DNA of 64,000 bases from Magnolia sinica (GCF_029962835.1 NC_080590.1:63734001-63798000), one strand, 5' to 3'; shown: positions 1 through 11,456, counted from the stretch's first letter. The notes: generated from the letters alone by a model not told the origin. Numbers and translations are program-made.

Positions 1-319
1 AATGCAGTTTGCCATGTGCATCCAAACGCAGCCTGGTTTTGGTCTCTCTAGGACCTTAGTTTATTTGATGTTGACATGAAATCTTATATAAGTCTGACAC
101 CATTAGAATGCACTGATAAGCCATACAAATTGCCATGTAATTTGTGGTAAACAACTGAAATGCTACATTAGGAATGTAATTTGCTTGTTTACATAATCAA
201 AGAATAAAAAAGAAGTAAATTATTAACTGCAAAGTAGTAAAATTTTAGAATGTCACAATTCGATCATGTAAACACAGCCTAGGAATAGATCAGACAATGT
301 GTCATACGCTGTTATGTTC
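1..319. other. AT-rich non-coding sequence
   Basis: No ORF, splice-compatible exon or repeat was recognised in this stretch. Confidence 0.4.
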
Positions 320-600
320 ATCATTTTAAAAGTCGGTGACTTATCTTTCAAAAAATAAATAAATTTGGTGACTCAACTCAAAACTCAGCCGAGTCAACTT
401 TACTTGTAATATTTCAAGTTGAGTCACAATGAAACAATCTCCTTTAGGTGACTCAGTCTTGACTTAATCAGAATCGTTAAGTTGGCTTTCTTAGTGAGAA
501 GTTATAATTTAAAATAGAGAAGATTCGAACTTGTGACCTCTACTAGTAGAGTATCCGTCTCTAACCAATAGAAAACACCGAAGGCTTTTGATCTCAATAG
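320..600 (-). repeat. tRNA-derived SINE-like element, copy 1
   Basis: On the minus strand the head (about 600-520) reads like a tRNA: a GGTTAGAG block resembling an A box, a short stem, then AAGTTCGAATC resembling a polymerase III B box. The body is rich in GAGTC/GACTCG words and the tail ends in a TTTTAAAA run near 320. The copy at 6575-6845 has the same order and a matching tail. This points to a tRNA-derived SINE family. No target duplication was confirmed. Confidence 0.45.
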
Positions 601-2237
601 CTATTTTTCATAACCTTTAAAATTTCACTATGTCAATATTTATTACACCAATAAATATATTTAATTTAATTATTAATACCTAGCTGAGTCAATTAAAGAA
701 TTGATTGAGTCTTTGAGTTTACCTGACCTAGCTAGACGTGGGTTTGAGTCCAGTTTTTGAGTTCTTGAACAATGGTAATGTTACCTCTAACTTATGCTAT
801 AAAATTTAAATTGATACCTTAGAAAAATCATATCATTAAAAAATTGGATTGTCTGTTGGAAATATGGCATGTTAAGAAACAAGTTTAACAAGGCAATAGA
901 ATCATAATACGGACAATGACAAGAACTTCCAAAAGTAATTTGGTGTTCTTACATTATAAATCTATTGATTTTTCACAAGCTTCATTTTAGAATCTTACAA
1001 GATCGCTAAATAACCTAAATATTTGGTGCCTCTTTCATTGAATTAACCTTAAGGAAAAAGGTTCCCCATTAGTCTCATTTGAAATCATAAATTATTAGCC
1101 AAGGTTCACGTGACAAGGGGTAAGAACAGTTTTGGGGTTGACGATCTTGCTATCCCAAGGAGCATAAGTTCATGGCAGATACATATTCTGAATGGGTGTG
1201 CTTATAGCACACTGATGTTTTGGTTCCATAAATAAGGAAGAATGATCGGTTATTATCTTTGAGATTAACATGGTAAAAGTGTAAAATGAAACTATATGTT
1301 AATGAGGTTTGTTTTAGGAGTGAAGTGGAGGAAGTGAATGCAAGTTTATAGGATATGCTTTTTTATCTGTGCTCATAAATTGTTCTCTAAAAGGCTTTTT
1401 TAAAAGATTTTGAGGGCTTTGCCCTTGTCATCTTTCTTGTACATTATGGTAGTAGAGGCTTTTAGGCGACTAATTATCAAACCTAACTAAGAGGGCATTT
1501 TAGGTGGAAATTTGGGATTCGGGCTACAACTTCTCTAAACTTACGCAACTCAAGGAAGAGTAGTTAATGCTTAAACAAAAACTAAAGCATTCCAAACTCA
1601 CAGTGAATAAACCATGTATTTCTCTTTTTTGTCTTTGATCCTTCATAGATGCCTTAAAGCACTTTTTGTGATTTGATTTACAGTAGATTGGTATTCAAGG
1701 AGAGTGGTCTTGGTTTGTAGCTCCTTTGTTATAGGGCTGTCGACAGGTTGGGATCGGGCTAGGACAAGCTCTGGCCAACCCTATTTGGGAATGAAACAAA
1801 GGTCCAAGCCTAGCCTGAGCCTGAATCTTGGTAAAACAACGGACCTAGGCTTGGCCCAAGTTAAAAATTTTAGGCCTAAGCTGAAGCCCACCAAGGCCTC
1901 AGTACAGAAATATTTCAAGCGGAATCATTGTGCAGTCATGGAGGACCAAGTCAATAGAATGTTGATTGGAATTGTTGATCGATGGGCTTATTACAATAAA
2001 GTATTTATTGATGAAATTATTGTAGAAATAGGGCTGCAATCAAAGATGGTTGCCAAATCTTCAATTTAAGTAGGAATTGTTGAACTATCATGATTTTTTG
2101 TTGCTCTTATTGATGTCCCTGATGTCTTGATTCTTGAATCTTCGTGTATATACTACATAGTATTATGTTATATTAAGCTTTCTTTTGTTTGTTATTAAAG
2201 CTTGAGATTTACTTGTGAAATATTAGACATATTGATA

Positions 2238-2240
<3 letters not shown>
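601..2240. other. Non-coding sequence upstream of the split gene
   Basis: AT-rich sequence. Near 680-770 there are further GAGTC-type words related to the SINE-like tails. At 1731 a TAGGGCTGTC motif resembles the ends of some plant hAT-like non-autonomous elements, and an inverted GACAACCCTA lies near 4760, but the two are not convincing as one element. Earlier exons of the gene that starts at 2584 could lie here or outside the window; I could not place them. Confidence 0.35.

Positions 2241-2310
<70 letters not shown>
2241..2310. repeat. (TA)35 microsatellite
   Basis: A pure TA dinucleotide run of about 70 bp is directly visible. It lies about 270 bp upstream of the first recognised exon of the split gene. 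Confidence 0.97.
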
Positions 2311-2316
<6 letters not shown>

Positions 2317-2583
2317 ATGAATGTATGTTATTATTTTTGTGTGCATGTATTTATGTTTCTAAAAAGAAAACTTTAAGATAAGAATATATTGGAATCTTTT
2401 ATCAGGGCTGCCTTCAGATTTTCATATTCACTACCCTTTTGACCACTTGATTACATTTATGATAACAATGCGTAAAGTTTATGTCCCATCCCTTCCATCA
2501 GGCTGAGGTTTCACAATATTTTTTAGCTGTTTATATGTAATTGCCCATCCATTTGTTGACTCATTTGATTTCTTTGATACCAG

Positions 2584-3684
2584 GGCCAAAATTTGGTCAG
2601 TATAGATCATTTTTACCAATGCTTCTAAGGAATCCTCTTACACAATCACAACCAAAGAGTCTTGCGAGTGTACAGAGTAGCAATATCCCCAAATTGCTTA
2701 AGAAATTTGAGGTAATTTTATTTTTATAAATGTGCTAATATGTTTTTACCGTAAAGGGGGTGGATTGTTAATGTATAAAATTTTATTATAATATTGACTG
2801 TATCTAATGCTTTCATGATTTTCAGAATACTTCACTTTCTCCCGCTTCTGATTTTCTTTGCTTAAAAGAAAAAGACAATCCTTCCACAAGGAGTAGTAAG
2901 ATAAGGATTGATTATGGTGAAACAAAATTACAGAAGGTAAATATATGCTTAATGAATGGAATGAAAGTAGAAATACAAAATTTCACTCCATAAATAAATT
3001 GGCATTCTATAAGAGTACGATTTTGATGATGTGATGCAGCCTACTCAAGATTCGAAGAGAATTGGGCCATCACTTGCATTTGAAGGTGACTCATTTATTC
3101 TAGAAAAAAAAGTACACAAGTAGTATGTGAAGCTAAAATTGTCAAAATGTTGTTGTAAAGGTTAGCTTTTTTCTGAATATATTTAATTTGCTGTGTTCTT
3201 ATTGGAATATATTTTCCTTATGTCTTGTTTTCCATCCATTTTTAGTTATTTTTTTAGATTTGGATTCTTTTTTTTTTTTTTTTTTTTTTGTGGAAGTGGT
3301 CTTTTGCTACAATTCACACTGCTGTTCATGATAGTTTTATACTCTTCTCTCTCTTTTTGTTAATAATGTTGAATTAATGATTGCACATATGAAAACATGG
3401 AATAAGAAGTGTAACTTGCAAGATTGCTCCAACATTACAAAAAAGAGGAAGGAATGCTCTGCAAGTGTAGGTGAACACAATTTGAATGAGTACAAGAGGA
3501 AATAATGGTGTCTTCTCAAGTGCCGGATCATCAACAAAGTTATTTGGTGAGATGCAAGGCAAGTCCAACATTACAAAAAAGAGGAAGGAATGCTTTGCAC
3601 GTCCAGGTGAAAGTGGTTCGAATGAGAATCCAACAGAAAATGGCAGTGTCTCATCAAGTGCTCATTCATCAACTAAGTTGTTTG
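2584..3684 (+). CDS. Unrecognised plant gene, 5' exon block (four exons)
   Basis: I do not recognise the protein. The exon structure rests on splice signals and phase. Exon A is 2584-2711 (acceptor TACCAG, donor GAG/GTAATT), exon B 2826-2936 (TTTCAG, AAG/GTAAAT), exon C 3040-3085 (ATGCAG, GAAG/GTGACT) and exon D 3559-3684 (TGCAAG, TTTG/GTGAGT). Phases agree throughout (0, 0, 1, 1). The peptide is hydrophilic, rich in Ser, Lys and Asn, with a basic patch ITKKRKEC in exon D that could act as a nuclear localisation signal (inference). A second, frameshifted copy of exon D lies just upstream at 3423-3546. The block carries no start codon, so earlier exons are missing or unplaced. The last donor matches in phase the acceptor at 33091. 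It could be a pseudogene. Confidence 0.5.
3423..3546 (+). pseudogene. Tandem duplicate of exon D, frameshifted
   Basis: This 124-bp segment aligns along its length with exon D at 3559-3684 (126 bp). Both have a GCAAG acceptor, a block coding SNITKKRKEC, and a TTATTTG/GTGAG-type donor. Copy 1 is two bases shorter around 3495-3515, which puts a TAA in its frame. The 12 bases between the copies serve as donor of copy 1 and acceptor of copy 2, so there is no room for an intron and both copies cannot be spliced in separately. Confidence 0.6.
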
Positions 3685-3904
3685 GTGAGTTGAGTATAGA
3701 TAGGGTGTAAAAGTGTTTTTAGGTAAATTAAGATTTGAATTGAACATGAATTAATGAACATTTCACATTTTTCAGGAAATCTAAGACACCCAATTTAGCT
3801 TGCTGAGAATACCTTGAAAGAAGCTTTGATTTGAAACATTCAACTAACCGTTTAAAGGTAGCCACAGTAAAGAGGATTTATATGATCTTCAACTTAAGGA
3901 TATG

Positions 3905-4325
3905 TAATGCAGGGGCATTTTCACACGGGCTTAAGTGGGGTAGCCTGTGGGATGCAGGGGCACACTTGGGGTGGACGGGGCCCACGGGAGAGGTCTCGTG
4001 TTCGAGACTCCTCACTGGGGGTGATAAATGCGCATTTCACACCGAGCTCAAGTGGCGTAGCCTGTGAGATGTAGGGACACACTCGGGGTGGGCGGCCCAT
4101 ATGATTTGGGGCCCATGAGCCTACGAGGAGGGTTCGGCCGAGGTCCTAAGCCATGAGATGTGGGGCCTGTGCTATGAGATAAATGGATTAATTCGCCATA
4201 CCCTAATAGTTCGAGCTTTTAGAGCAAGTGGTTAATTGTCTTGCATCAAATTGGTATCAGAGCGGGAGGTCTCGTGTTCGAGACTCTTCACCGGGGGTGA
4301 TTAATGCGGGGGCATTTTCACACAT
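3905..4325 (+). repeat. tRNA-like repeat in two tandem copies
   Basis: Two related segments follow one another. Each holds the block GGTCTCGTGTTCGAGACTC (3988 and 4267), which resembles a polymerase III B box, then a GGGGGTGAT-AATGCG block and a CATTT(T)CACAC end. The second also has AAGTGGTTAATTG (A-box-like) and TTGGTATCAGAGC, a word usually met as the primer binding site of LTR elements. It is probably a SINE or TRIM relative. It is not a tRNA gene, since no cloverleaf is complete. Confidence 0.4.
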
Positions 4326-5992
4326 CATCCTTGTGTCAAGAATCATAAAATTTCTATTGAGTATGTTTGGATTTCAAGTCGTTTTACGCCTCGAGAGAGT
4401 TCTTGCCTTCTTAACTTTTTGGTCTGAATGAGCAGAATGGAGAATCGGAAGTTGAAGTTAGTGGCATATATCTTCGTACAACTTTAAAATTTTTACTTGT
4501 TGCATCGATGTTCGAGGCTTGCGACTTGGGAAGCGCAGCATTCAGAGAAAAAACTCAGTCAACTAAGATCTATATTGCCACATCAAAAATCTTGAAGTAA
4601 GTTCTATGCCATTTTGAGATGGTCGATTCATCATTCATAAAGATAGCTAGGCTACTGCTATGTGCATTTTCCACTAGCTCTGGCCCAGATTTTGAAATAG
4701 TTGGGCTAGGCTATTCAAAAATTTGATTTTGCTCGACCCAAGCCCATCCCATTGACAACCCTACTTTCTACCATTTCTTAAACAATGTTGACTCATCAAC
4801 CATACAGATGAAATAAATGTACATCGGCAGCGGTCTACAATTTGAGTAGTTTGGACTGACGTGCATGGATCTGAAGTTAATGGTGGACCATTTTAAAAAT
4901 GAAGGAAAATTCATATAACAGTCGTTACATTCAAAAGAAATTCATATTCACATTTGTCGTGGAAAGGCTGAATGCATAAAATCCCGTACTTTTTTTAAAA
5001 AAATACAATTGCAAAATCATGCAGAAATATGAAATGCAATTTCCAATGATGTTTTAATGTATGCTCCGATTTTACCATTTGAGATGTTAAAAAAGTAGAT
5101 TCATTCTAGAATGGGCATCACGACCTAGCATTTTGCGCACACATTTGAAATCCAATAGGCTAGTTTCCTGATGTAATCTGGTTTTTGGATTAATGAGAAT
5201 TTCGTTTCCCAAAGGAAAAAGTGAAGTAAATGCACCACACAAGAATATTGGAATAGAGAGAGATAAGCAAACTTACTGAACTTGAAATCTCTGCACTACG
5301 GGCAATTAAACAAGAACTCGGAAAACTATACTGTCTTCCACCTCCTAATCCTACTCTTTTTAGAATCCCAAATCATTAGAGAATCAACAAAATTAACAGG
5401 TATAAGTAGTTCTAGAATTTTAGCCCCAAAATCAACTACAACAATCCGAAAATTCAGCACATGGTGGAACATACTCTGGGCCTTGGTCGTCCAACTTTCC
5501 ACTTTGTGTTCAACGAATACTTCACCCAAGTAATAGACATCAGCAGCTAACTTATTTCAACTCGTCCCCATAATCGGCATGTAATGCATTCAAGCCAAAA
5601 TGATCAAGAGGTCCAAAGTCGGTCTCTATTTATGCCCAATTCTCTATGACCATGCCGATTCAAGGTTTCAGATTGCAAAGTTTGCCAGATTAGGCCTACC
5701 CATTCATGAGTTATGTTTTGTTGTTAACAAAAAAACCAGGGTCTGAGCAATGGGAGTTGTGATATGTTGTTCACAAAATTACATCTTGACAAAACATTTG
5801 TTATCTGGAATTCTCTTCCCTTAGCTCAGTCTTATCAGCTTCGTAGTTTAAAATTTTGAAGACCCGACTTGATTCGAATGTTCATTCGGGTTAAGTCAGC
5901 TCGAAGACTCGACTTGACTTGACTTGATAGTTAATAACTATAAATTGAAAACAGTAGGAATTATTAAAATTACTTAGTCTATTTTATGATTA
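4326..5992. other. Intronic sequence without recognised genes
   Basis: Non-coding, AT-rich. Short GACTCGACTTGACTTG words at 5850-5940 look like a worn tail of the SINE-like family. The small ORF at 5282-5533 shows no domain I know. Confidence 0.35.
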
Positions 5993-6000
5993 AAAATAAG

Positions 6001-6556
6001 AAAATGAGAAATGCTTTAGTGCTTTCAAACCGCACTATTAGTGCTCCTAGTTGCATTGGTACACTTAGACAGTCCAGCTGATCCATCTGAACTGTATATT
6101 AGGTTCGGACATAATTTTACGGATTACCATGCAAAAACCTTCGTTTTTCCCCCCTTGAAAGGCATCATGCAAAAATCATACTGAACTGATGATCTGCTTC
6201 ATCCTTGATTGGGCCTTATTTTCTTTAGCCATCCTTTTTCCATGCTATTGATGGGATTGTCTAACAATCTGTGATTCTTTAGAATCATAAGCAGTCCATG
6301 ATGGGTCCTAACAAATAAATGGATCAAATGTTTGATTGGACTTACTTTGTGTAAACAATCTTGATCGTCCAAATTAAAGGCCATTGACCAATGGTTAATG
6401 TTTGTTGGGTTGGATCGATGTTTGCATGTAGTCCATGAAATGTGTGTTGACATAATGAACAGTCTGGATCAATGAATTGGACCGTGTAAATGTCACAATG
6501 CAACTAGGGCCACTATAACTTATAGTGTCATGAGAGCACTGGATCATTTCTCAATG
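6001..6556. mobile_element. MITE, copy 1, with 8-bp target duplication
   Basis: Terminal inverted repeats of roughly 65 bp: the left end (TGAGAAATGC, then CTAGTTGCATTG) is mirrored by the right end (CTAGTTGCATTG on the minus strand, ending CATTTCTCA). The flanks carry the direct repeat AAAATAAG at 5993-6000 and 6557-6564. An 8-bp duplication fits hAT, while long inverted repeats also fit Mutator (9 bp). No coding capacity. A second copy lies at about 34158-34652. Confidence 0.7.
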
Positions 6557-6574
6557 AAAATAAGCAAACAATTC

Positions 6575-6845
6575 ACGCTTAGCTTGGTTGTTGATTGCTT
6601 TAGCTCTATATAAAATGTCTTGGGTTTGAATCCTGCCAATGTTTTTTTCCCCTTCACATTTAATTAACAAGAGGTCTGACAACACAAGTGACTTGGCTTG
6701 AGTTAGAGTGAGTTGCATTGAGTCGACTGAGTTAGGGACTTTGCTTGAAATCTATCCGAGTCGAATCGTCTTGTCTCATAGTCTGACTGAGTTGAGTTGA
6801 CTCGGCTGAGTTTCAAGTTGAGTCAGCAAGTTTTAAAACTATGCT
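6575..6845 (+). repeat. tRNA-derived SINE-like element, copy 2
   Basis: Starts with a tRNA-like head (TTAGCTTGGTTG as A-box-like, GGGTTTGAATCC as B box at about 6627), followed by a body of GAGTCG words and a GTTTTAAAAC tail. It has the same plan as the minus-strand copy at 320-600. Confidence 0.5.
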
Positions 6846-7170
6846 CAGCTTAATAAAATTTCATTATCTTTAAAAAAGACAAAACAAAAGAGTATGATTC
6901 ACCAGTCTTCTAGAGCATATCGATATAATTTCCCATGTGCAAATTTTTTTAATGTGTTATGCCCACTACCAAATATCTAGAGTTTTTGGACATTTGTGTC
7001 ATGCACTGAATGGAGCATCAAAAAAGGATGTACGTGATTGAATTTCATATTTACAGTTTACCGTTCCATACACAGGACATGTGCCATTTCATTTGAGCAT
7101 AATGGGGAGATTGCTGCCGCCGCTCTTGCGTACAAATGCATGGAGGTAGCATATATGAGAGTAATATTCT
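6846..7170. other. Intronic sequence, nothing recognised
   Basis: No coding or repeat signal could be assigned in this short stretch next to the truncated chromovirus end. Confidence 0.3.
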
Positions 7171-7566
7171 CTATGAGCTTGCATATACATAGAGATAGTC
7201 ACAAATTACAAGCATTTCTTCGTGGTCATCCATTCGGTAATCACGAAACTCATCCACTATCGGAATGACCTTAATGGGTAACTCTACACTAGCCTCTGGT
7301 GCACTGTCTCTAGCCATGAGGCCGCACATGTTGTATCCCTCAAAATAATGGTCTTGATATCCCTCATGGAGTAGGGGTACTGGTGCACGACCATGACTGA
7401 TTCCTTGGCCACCTTCATTCATTGGTCTATCCTCTTGGCCACCTGCCTGAGATTGGTTATCTTTCCTAATGGTGGAGTTTTTCTTGAGGGAGGCCTCTAT
7501 TTGGTCAATGTGTTGATTTATGCTTCGTTCTAAGCACTTACCCCAAGACTCGATCTGCTGGGACAA
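7171..7566 (-). pseudogene. Chromovirus gag fragment, distal copy
   Basis: A 131-codon minus-strand reading frame closely similar to the one at 10394-10000, sharing for example QQIESWGKCLE and GGQGIS.GRAPVP. The similarity stops near 7240, where this copy diverges from the pol start seen in the other. It lies just after a PBS-like TGGTATCAAAGCC (minus strand, about 7868-7880) and so belongs to a second internal region. It is a truncated remnant. Confidence 0.6.
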
Positions 7567-7885
7567 CTTATTTAGTGGCTCTAGCAGTTATTCCATATTT
7601 AGTGTAGGGTGTTAGCCAAAACCATGACCCGTACATGTCGGCGTACAACTTGCTAACTCCACCTAAAGACTTTCTATGACGACTATATGCGACTAAATGA
7701 TCCTATGAGATTCTATATGAGGGAGACTATACACCGTTACTAAAATTTAACTACATATATCAGGGACTACCGTTTTCTAGCAGTTATATATGATGGACTG
7801 GATGCATGAAGGACTCAAACAAACTAAACCCTAAATATGTGGTGAATTCCCCTACAAGAACACTAGGCTTTGATACCAAATTTGA

Positions 7886-9088
7886 TGCAGGACATAAAAT
7901 TAAGTATGAGATGCAAGAATTCATGCTTAGATCATACCAATTCAGAAACAGTTACCCAAATTTCACATCCCACATAACAGTCCAAATTATTCAATTAAAA
8001 GGGGAATCTATGCGGGTCCAGGCCGACACAGGCTAGGACTGGACTAATAAAAATTATAAACCAAATGATTTAAAGGGAAATAGAAATCAACTACACATGC
8101 ATAAAAATCAGTCCCTAATCTAAGGGGATTCCCCAATTTCAATTTAAGGAACCCTAGGGTGAAAAAAAGGGCAAATAAATTAGTGCTAATGCAAACTAAG
8201 GTTAGAGTTTAGGAAATAGGAATGAAAAGAGAAAAATCAGAGGAAAACCTGACCCGGAGAAAGCTTCTGTGCGCAGATAATGACCCGGGGCTAATGCACA
8301 TGCGCGGGTGAGCTGGCCGAACGTGTGATGGAAGCCCGCCTCCCCAACACCTAGGCATTGGTCGGCTAGGGGAGACCTCCCATCCCTCCAAGTTTGACGA
8401 CAATCCGATATAAGGTCGAGGCGTAGTGCTCCTCCGAAGTTTCAGCCCTCCTATAGATCCAGATTCTGAAAACTGGCTGTAGGTGAATGAATAGCTGCAA
8501 AAACTAAAAAATTTAAAGCAATAATAATGATAGAAGATGAGATATATGGAAGGGAGAAGGTAGGGACAGATGGGGATAGATGCGGCTTCACACTACGTAG
8601 TTAGCCCTTAAAAAAGGGAGGGCTTCACACCCACTTTTGGATTCTTCCACAACTCACTAAGAGAGCAGAAAAATAAAGCAGAAATTTTTTTATTAAGATT
8701 CAATGAATCAAAAGAACTATAAGAGGTGCCTATTTATAGGGAAAACCCTGTACCCCAAAACTCGCGCCATGTGCGCAACCTATTACTTGGCGATGAAGTA
8801 AACTAAAATAAAAACCAATCAAAGAAATCTAAAGTGTTCATGATGTTCTAAATAACATTAATCAGCAAAACTTAAAATATGAAATCAATCCGACTAGTGG
8901 GCCACGATCTTGAGATCCCATAATGGGCTTTTCTTGACTATTGGACCCATTCTTTTGAATCAAAACTTCGTCTTATAACTAGGAGACCCTCCTTAGACGT
9001 CGTCATCGAGCCAGATCGACGGTAGGGCCCCCCCTCTCCTCCCGTACGTAGGGGCGGGGCGGCGTGCATGCGCGTGATGTCCCCATCA
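7886..9088 (-). repeat. Chromovirus LTR, distal copy (1203 bp)
   Basis: On the minus strand it starts TGATGGGGAC at 9088 and ends at 7886, directly before TCAAATTTGGTATCAAAGCC (PBS). It aligns with 10684-11456 plus 32421-32860. It contains the uninterrupted sequence CCACAACTCACTAAG at 8648-8662, which is the empty version of the site that the Tekay element entered in the other LTR. Confidence 0.8.
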
Positions 9089-9483
9089 ATTCTCTCCGGC
9101 TGTGAAGATTTTGCCACTGACGAAATAAAATTCTTAAATGGCTCCAGGATGTCAGGATCAAGTCTTTGAAACTCTTCCTCAGTGAGCCACGTGCTGTCTG
9201 AAGCTGGGCGTGATTTCCCTTTAACCAGGTACTTATGAAACTCGCTGTCCGATGTTAAAACTGTCTGATGGTCCAAGATATCCTCTATTTCATCTCTAGG
9301 TGTGTGAAGGTTATGTATGGTAAGTAGAGGCTGGGAAGAATGGTCGGGACGAGTAGGTATGGGATGTAGAGGCTGAAAAAAAGGGTCGGGACGGGTAGAA
9401 ATGAGATATAGAGGCTGGGAAAATGGGTTTGGAGGGGGCCATGAATCAAGGGAAAAGTCTGAAAAATCAGGATGGTTAGGCAA
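9089..9483 (-). pseudogene. Chromodomain at the end of a chromovirus polyprotein
   Basis: The minus-strand frame shows a chromodomain-like run: EIEDILDHQ, then HKYLVKGKSRP, then STWLTEEEFQRLDPDI (about 9300-9120). This ends just before the LTR, the place where chromoviruses carry a C-terminal chromodomain. In the family it is thought to guide integration to certain chromatin. The upstream part is Pro/Ser-rich linker. It is separated from the integrase fragment at 9643-9975 by stops and frameshifts. Confidence 0.65.
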
Positions 9484-9642
9484 AAGGCTTTACAATGCAT
9501 CAATGGCCCCTTGAAATGCAATTAGATCCTCCACATTGAATGTGGAACTAATTCTTATGGAGGGTGGAAGATTTGTCACATACGCATTGAGACTGTTTTA
9601 TTTTATAATTTTGAATAGTCCAGCGCTATACACGTATAATCT

Positions 9643-9975
9643 TCAAATTGCTTCCTGAGCGTACCGCTCTAGCTTAATGCGGATCATGAAAGAATCCCTT
9701 ACATTGAATTCATTGAAACATTTATGTTGGTCTGCAGAAAGTGAGTAATGTTCATTATTAGTCATGATCTTCTGCTTGATTTCTTGATGCCATGAATGAA
9801 TGTGATGCGCAAAAGACTCTGCAAGCTCTGACGGCCTATGGGACAGTGACATAGGGACAGGATCAATAGGTTTTCCAAGTTTATAACCAGTAACGACTTC
9901 ATAAAGACTGAGACTTGTAGACCTATCGATAGAACTATTAAACGTAAACTCGCTATAGGTATTACGGTGTCCCAT
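9643..9975 (-). pseudogene. Integrase C-terminal fragment of the chromovirus
   Basis: A 110-codon minus-strand frame with the gypsy integrase tail pattern: FNSSIDRSTSLS.YEVVTGY, then H..EIKQKI, then a basic F.VRDSFMIRI.LERY stretch. The catalytic DDE part is absent. Upstream (higher coordinates) it follows almost directly on the start of pol (PDDLPDESPPMRDIKH, around 10000), so most of pol has been deleted. Confidence 0.65.
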
Positions 9976-10394
9976 GTTCTGGTGTGCTTTATATCCCTCA
10001 TAGGGGGAGACTCATCAGGTAGATCATCAGGAACGACATCATGGAACCCATCCACTATCGAAATGGCCTCAGTAGGTAACTCTACACTAGCCTCTGGTGC
10101 ACTCTCTTTAGCCACGAGGCCGCACATGTTGTATCCCTCAAAATAATAGTCTTGATGTCCCTCATGGGGTGGGGGTACTGGTGCACGACCACGACTGATT
10201 CCTTGGCCACCTCCATTCATTGGTATATCCTCTTGGCCACCTGCCTGAGATTGACCATCTTCCCTAATGGTGGGGTTTGTCCTGAGGGAGGCCTCTATTT
10301 GGTCAAGGTATTGATCTATGCTTTGTTCTAAGCACTTACCCCAAGACTCGATCTGCTGGGATAACTTGTTTAGTGGATCTAGTAGTTGTTTCAT
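9976..10394 (-). pseudogene. Chromovirus gag remnant and start of pol
   Basis: The minus-strand frame starts MKQLLDPLNKLSQQIESWG and continues through a Gln/Gly-rich part to PDDLPDESPPMRDIKH, the motif that in Ty3/gypsy polyproteins precedes reverse transcriptase. The RT itself is missing; the frame passes into the integrase fragment. The short gag lacks a visible zinc knuckle. Compare the copy at 7171-7566. Confidence 0.6.
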
Positions 10395-10683
10395 GTTTAG
10401 TGTAGGGTGTTAGCCAAAACCATGACCCATACATGTGGGCATACAACTTGCTAACTCCACCTAAGGACTTTCTACGACGACTATATGGGACTAAATGATC
10501 TTATGAGACTTTATATGACGGAGACTGCACATTGTTACTAAAATTCAGTTACATATATCAGGGACTACGGTTTTCTAGCAACTATATATGATGGACTGGA
10601 TGCATGAAGGACTCGAACAAACTAAACCCTAAATATGTGGTGAATTCCCCTACAGAAACCCTAGGCTTTGATACCAAATTTGA

Positions 10684-11456
10684 TGTAGGACATGAAATTT
10701 AAGTATGAGATGCAAGAATTTAGGCTTAGATCATACCAATACAGAAACAGTTACACAAATTCCACATCCCATATAACAGTCCAAATCATTCAATTAAAAG
10801 GGGAATTTATGCGGGTCTAGGCCGACACAGGCTAGGACTGGACCAATAAAAATTATAAACCAAACGATGTCAAAGGGAAATAGAAATCAACCACACATGC
10901 ATAAAAATCAGTCCCTAATCCAAGGGATTCCTCAATTTCAATTTAAGGAACCCTAAGGTGAAAAATAGGGCAAATAAATTAGTGCTAATGTAAACTAAGG
11001 CTAGGGTTTAGGAAATAAGAATGAAAAGAGGAAAATCAGAGGAAAACCTGACTCGGAGAAAGCTCCTGCACGTAGATGGTGACCCGGGGCTGACGTATAT
11101 GTGCGAGTGGGCTGGTCGTACGTGTGATGGAAGCCCGCCTCCTCAAAGTGACACGTAGGATTTGATCGACTAGGGGAGACTCCAATCCCTCCAAGTTTGA
11201 TGACGATCCAATGTAAGGTCGAGGCGTAGTGCTTCTTCGAAGTTTCAGCCCTCCTAAAGGTCTAGATTCTGAAAACTGGCTGTAGGGGAATGAATAACTG
11301 TAAAAGCTGAGAAATTCAAAGTAATAATGATGATAAAAGATGAGATATATGGATGAGAGAGGGTAGGGACGAATGGGGATAGATGTGGCTTCACACCACG
11401 TAGTTAGCCTTTTGAAAAGGAAGGGCTTCGCACCCACTTTTGAATTCTTCCACAAC
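10684..11456 (-). repeat. Chromovirus LTR, proximal copy, inner part
   Basis: It runs from TGTAGGACATG at 10684 (LTR end on the minus strand, next to the PBS) to the insertion site of the Tekay element at 11456. The rest of the same LTR is 32421-32860. It aligns with 7886-8653. Confidence 0.8.
11452..11456 (+). other. Target site duplication ACAAC (left)
   Basis: ACAAC precedes TGTAAGACCC at 11457 and recurs at 32421-32425 right after the final GTGACA. The sister LTR shows a single ACAAC at 8649-8653. Confidence 0.92.

Noticed and set aside
1704..2069. 121-codon plus-strand ORF
   Set aside because: The first half is repeat-like Gly/Leu/Pro-rich sequence starting in a TAGGGCTGTC motif. The second half looks faintly protein-like but no splice context or family could be named, so it was not called a gene.
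3985..4300. tRNA gene
   Set aside because: A and B box-like words are present but no complete cloverleaf or acceptor stem can be formed; it is treated as a tRNA-derived repeat.
1731..4765. One 3-kb hAT-like element bounded by inverted TAGGGCTGTC-type motifs
   Set aside because: It would enclose exons whose gene continues far outside it, and the inverted similarity is short and imperfect.
7038..7268. Plus-strand ORF of 76 codons
   Set aside because: It overlaps the end of the minus-strand chromovirus gag fragment and has no recognisable domain.
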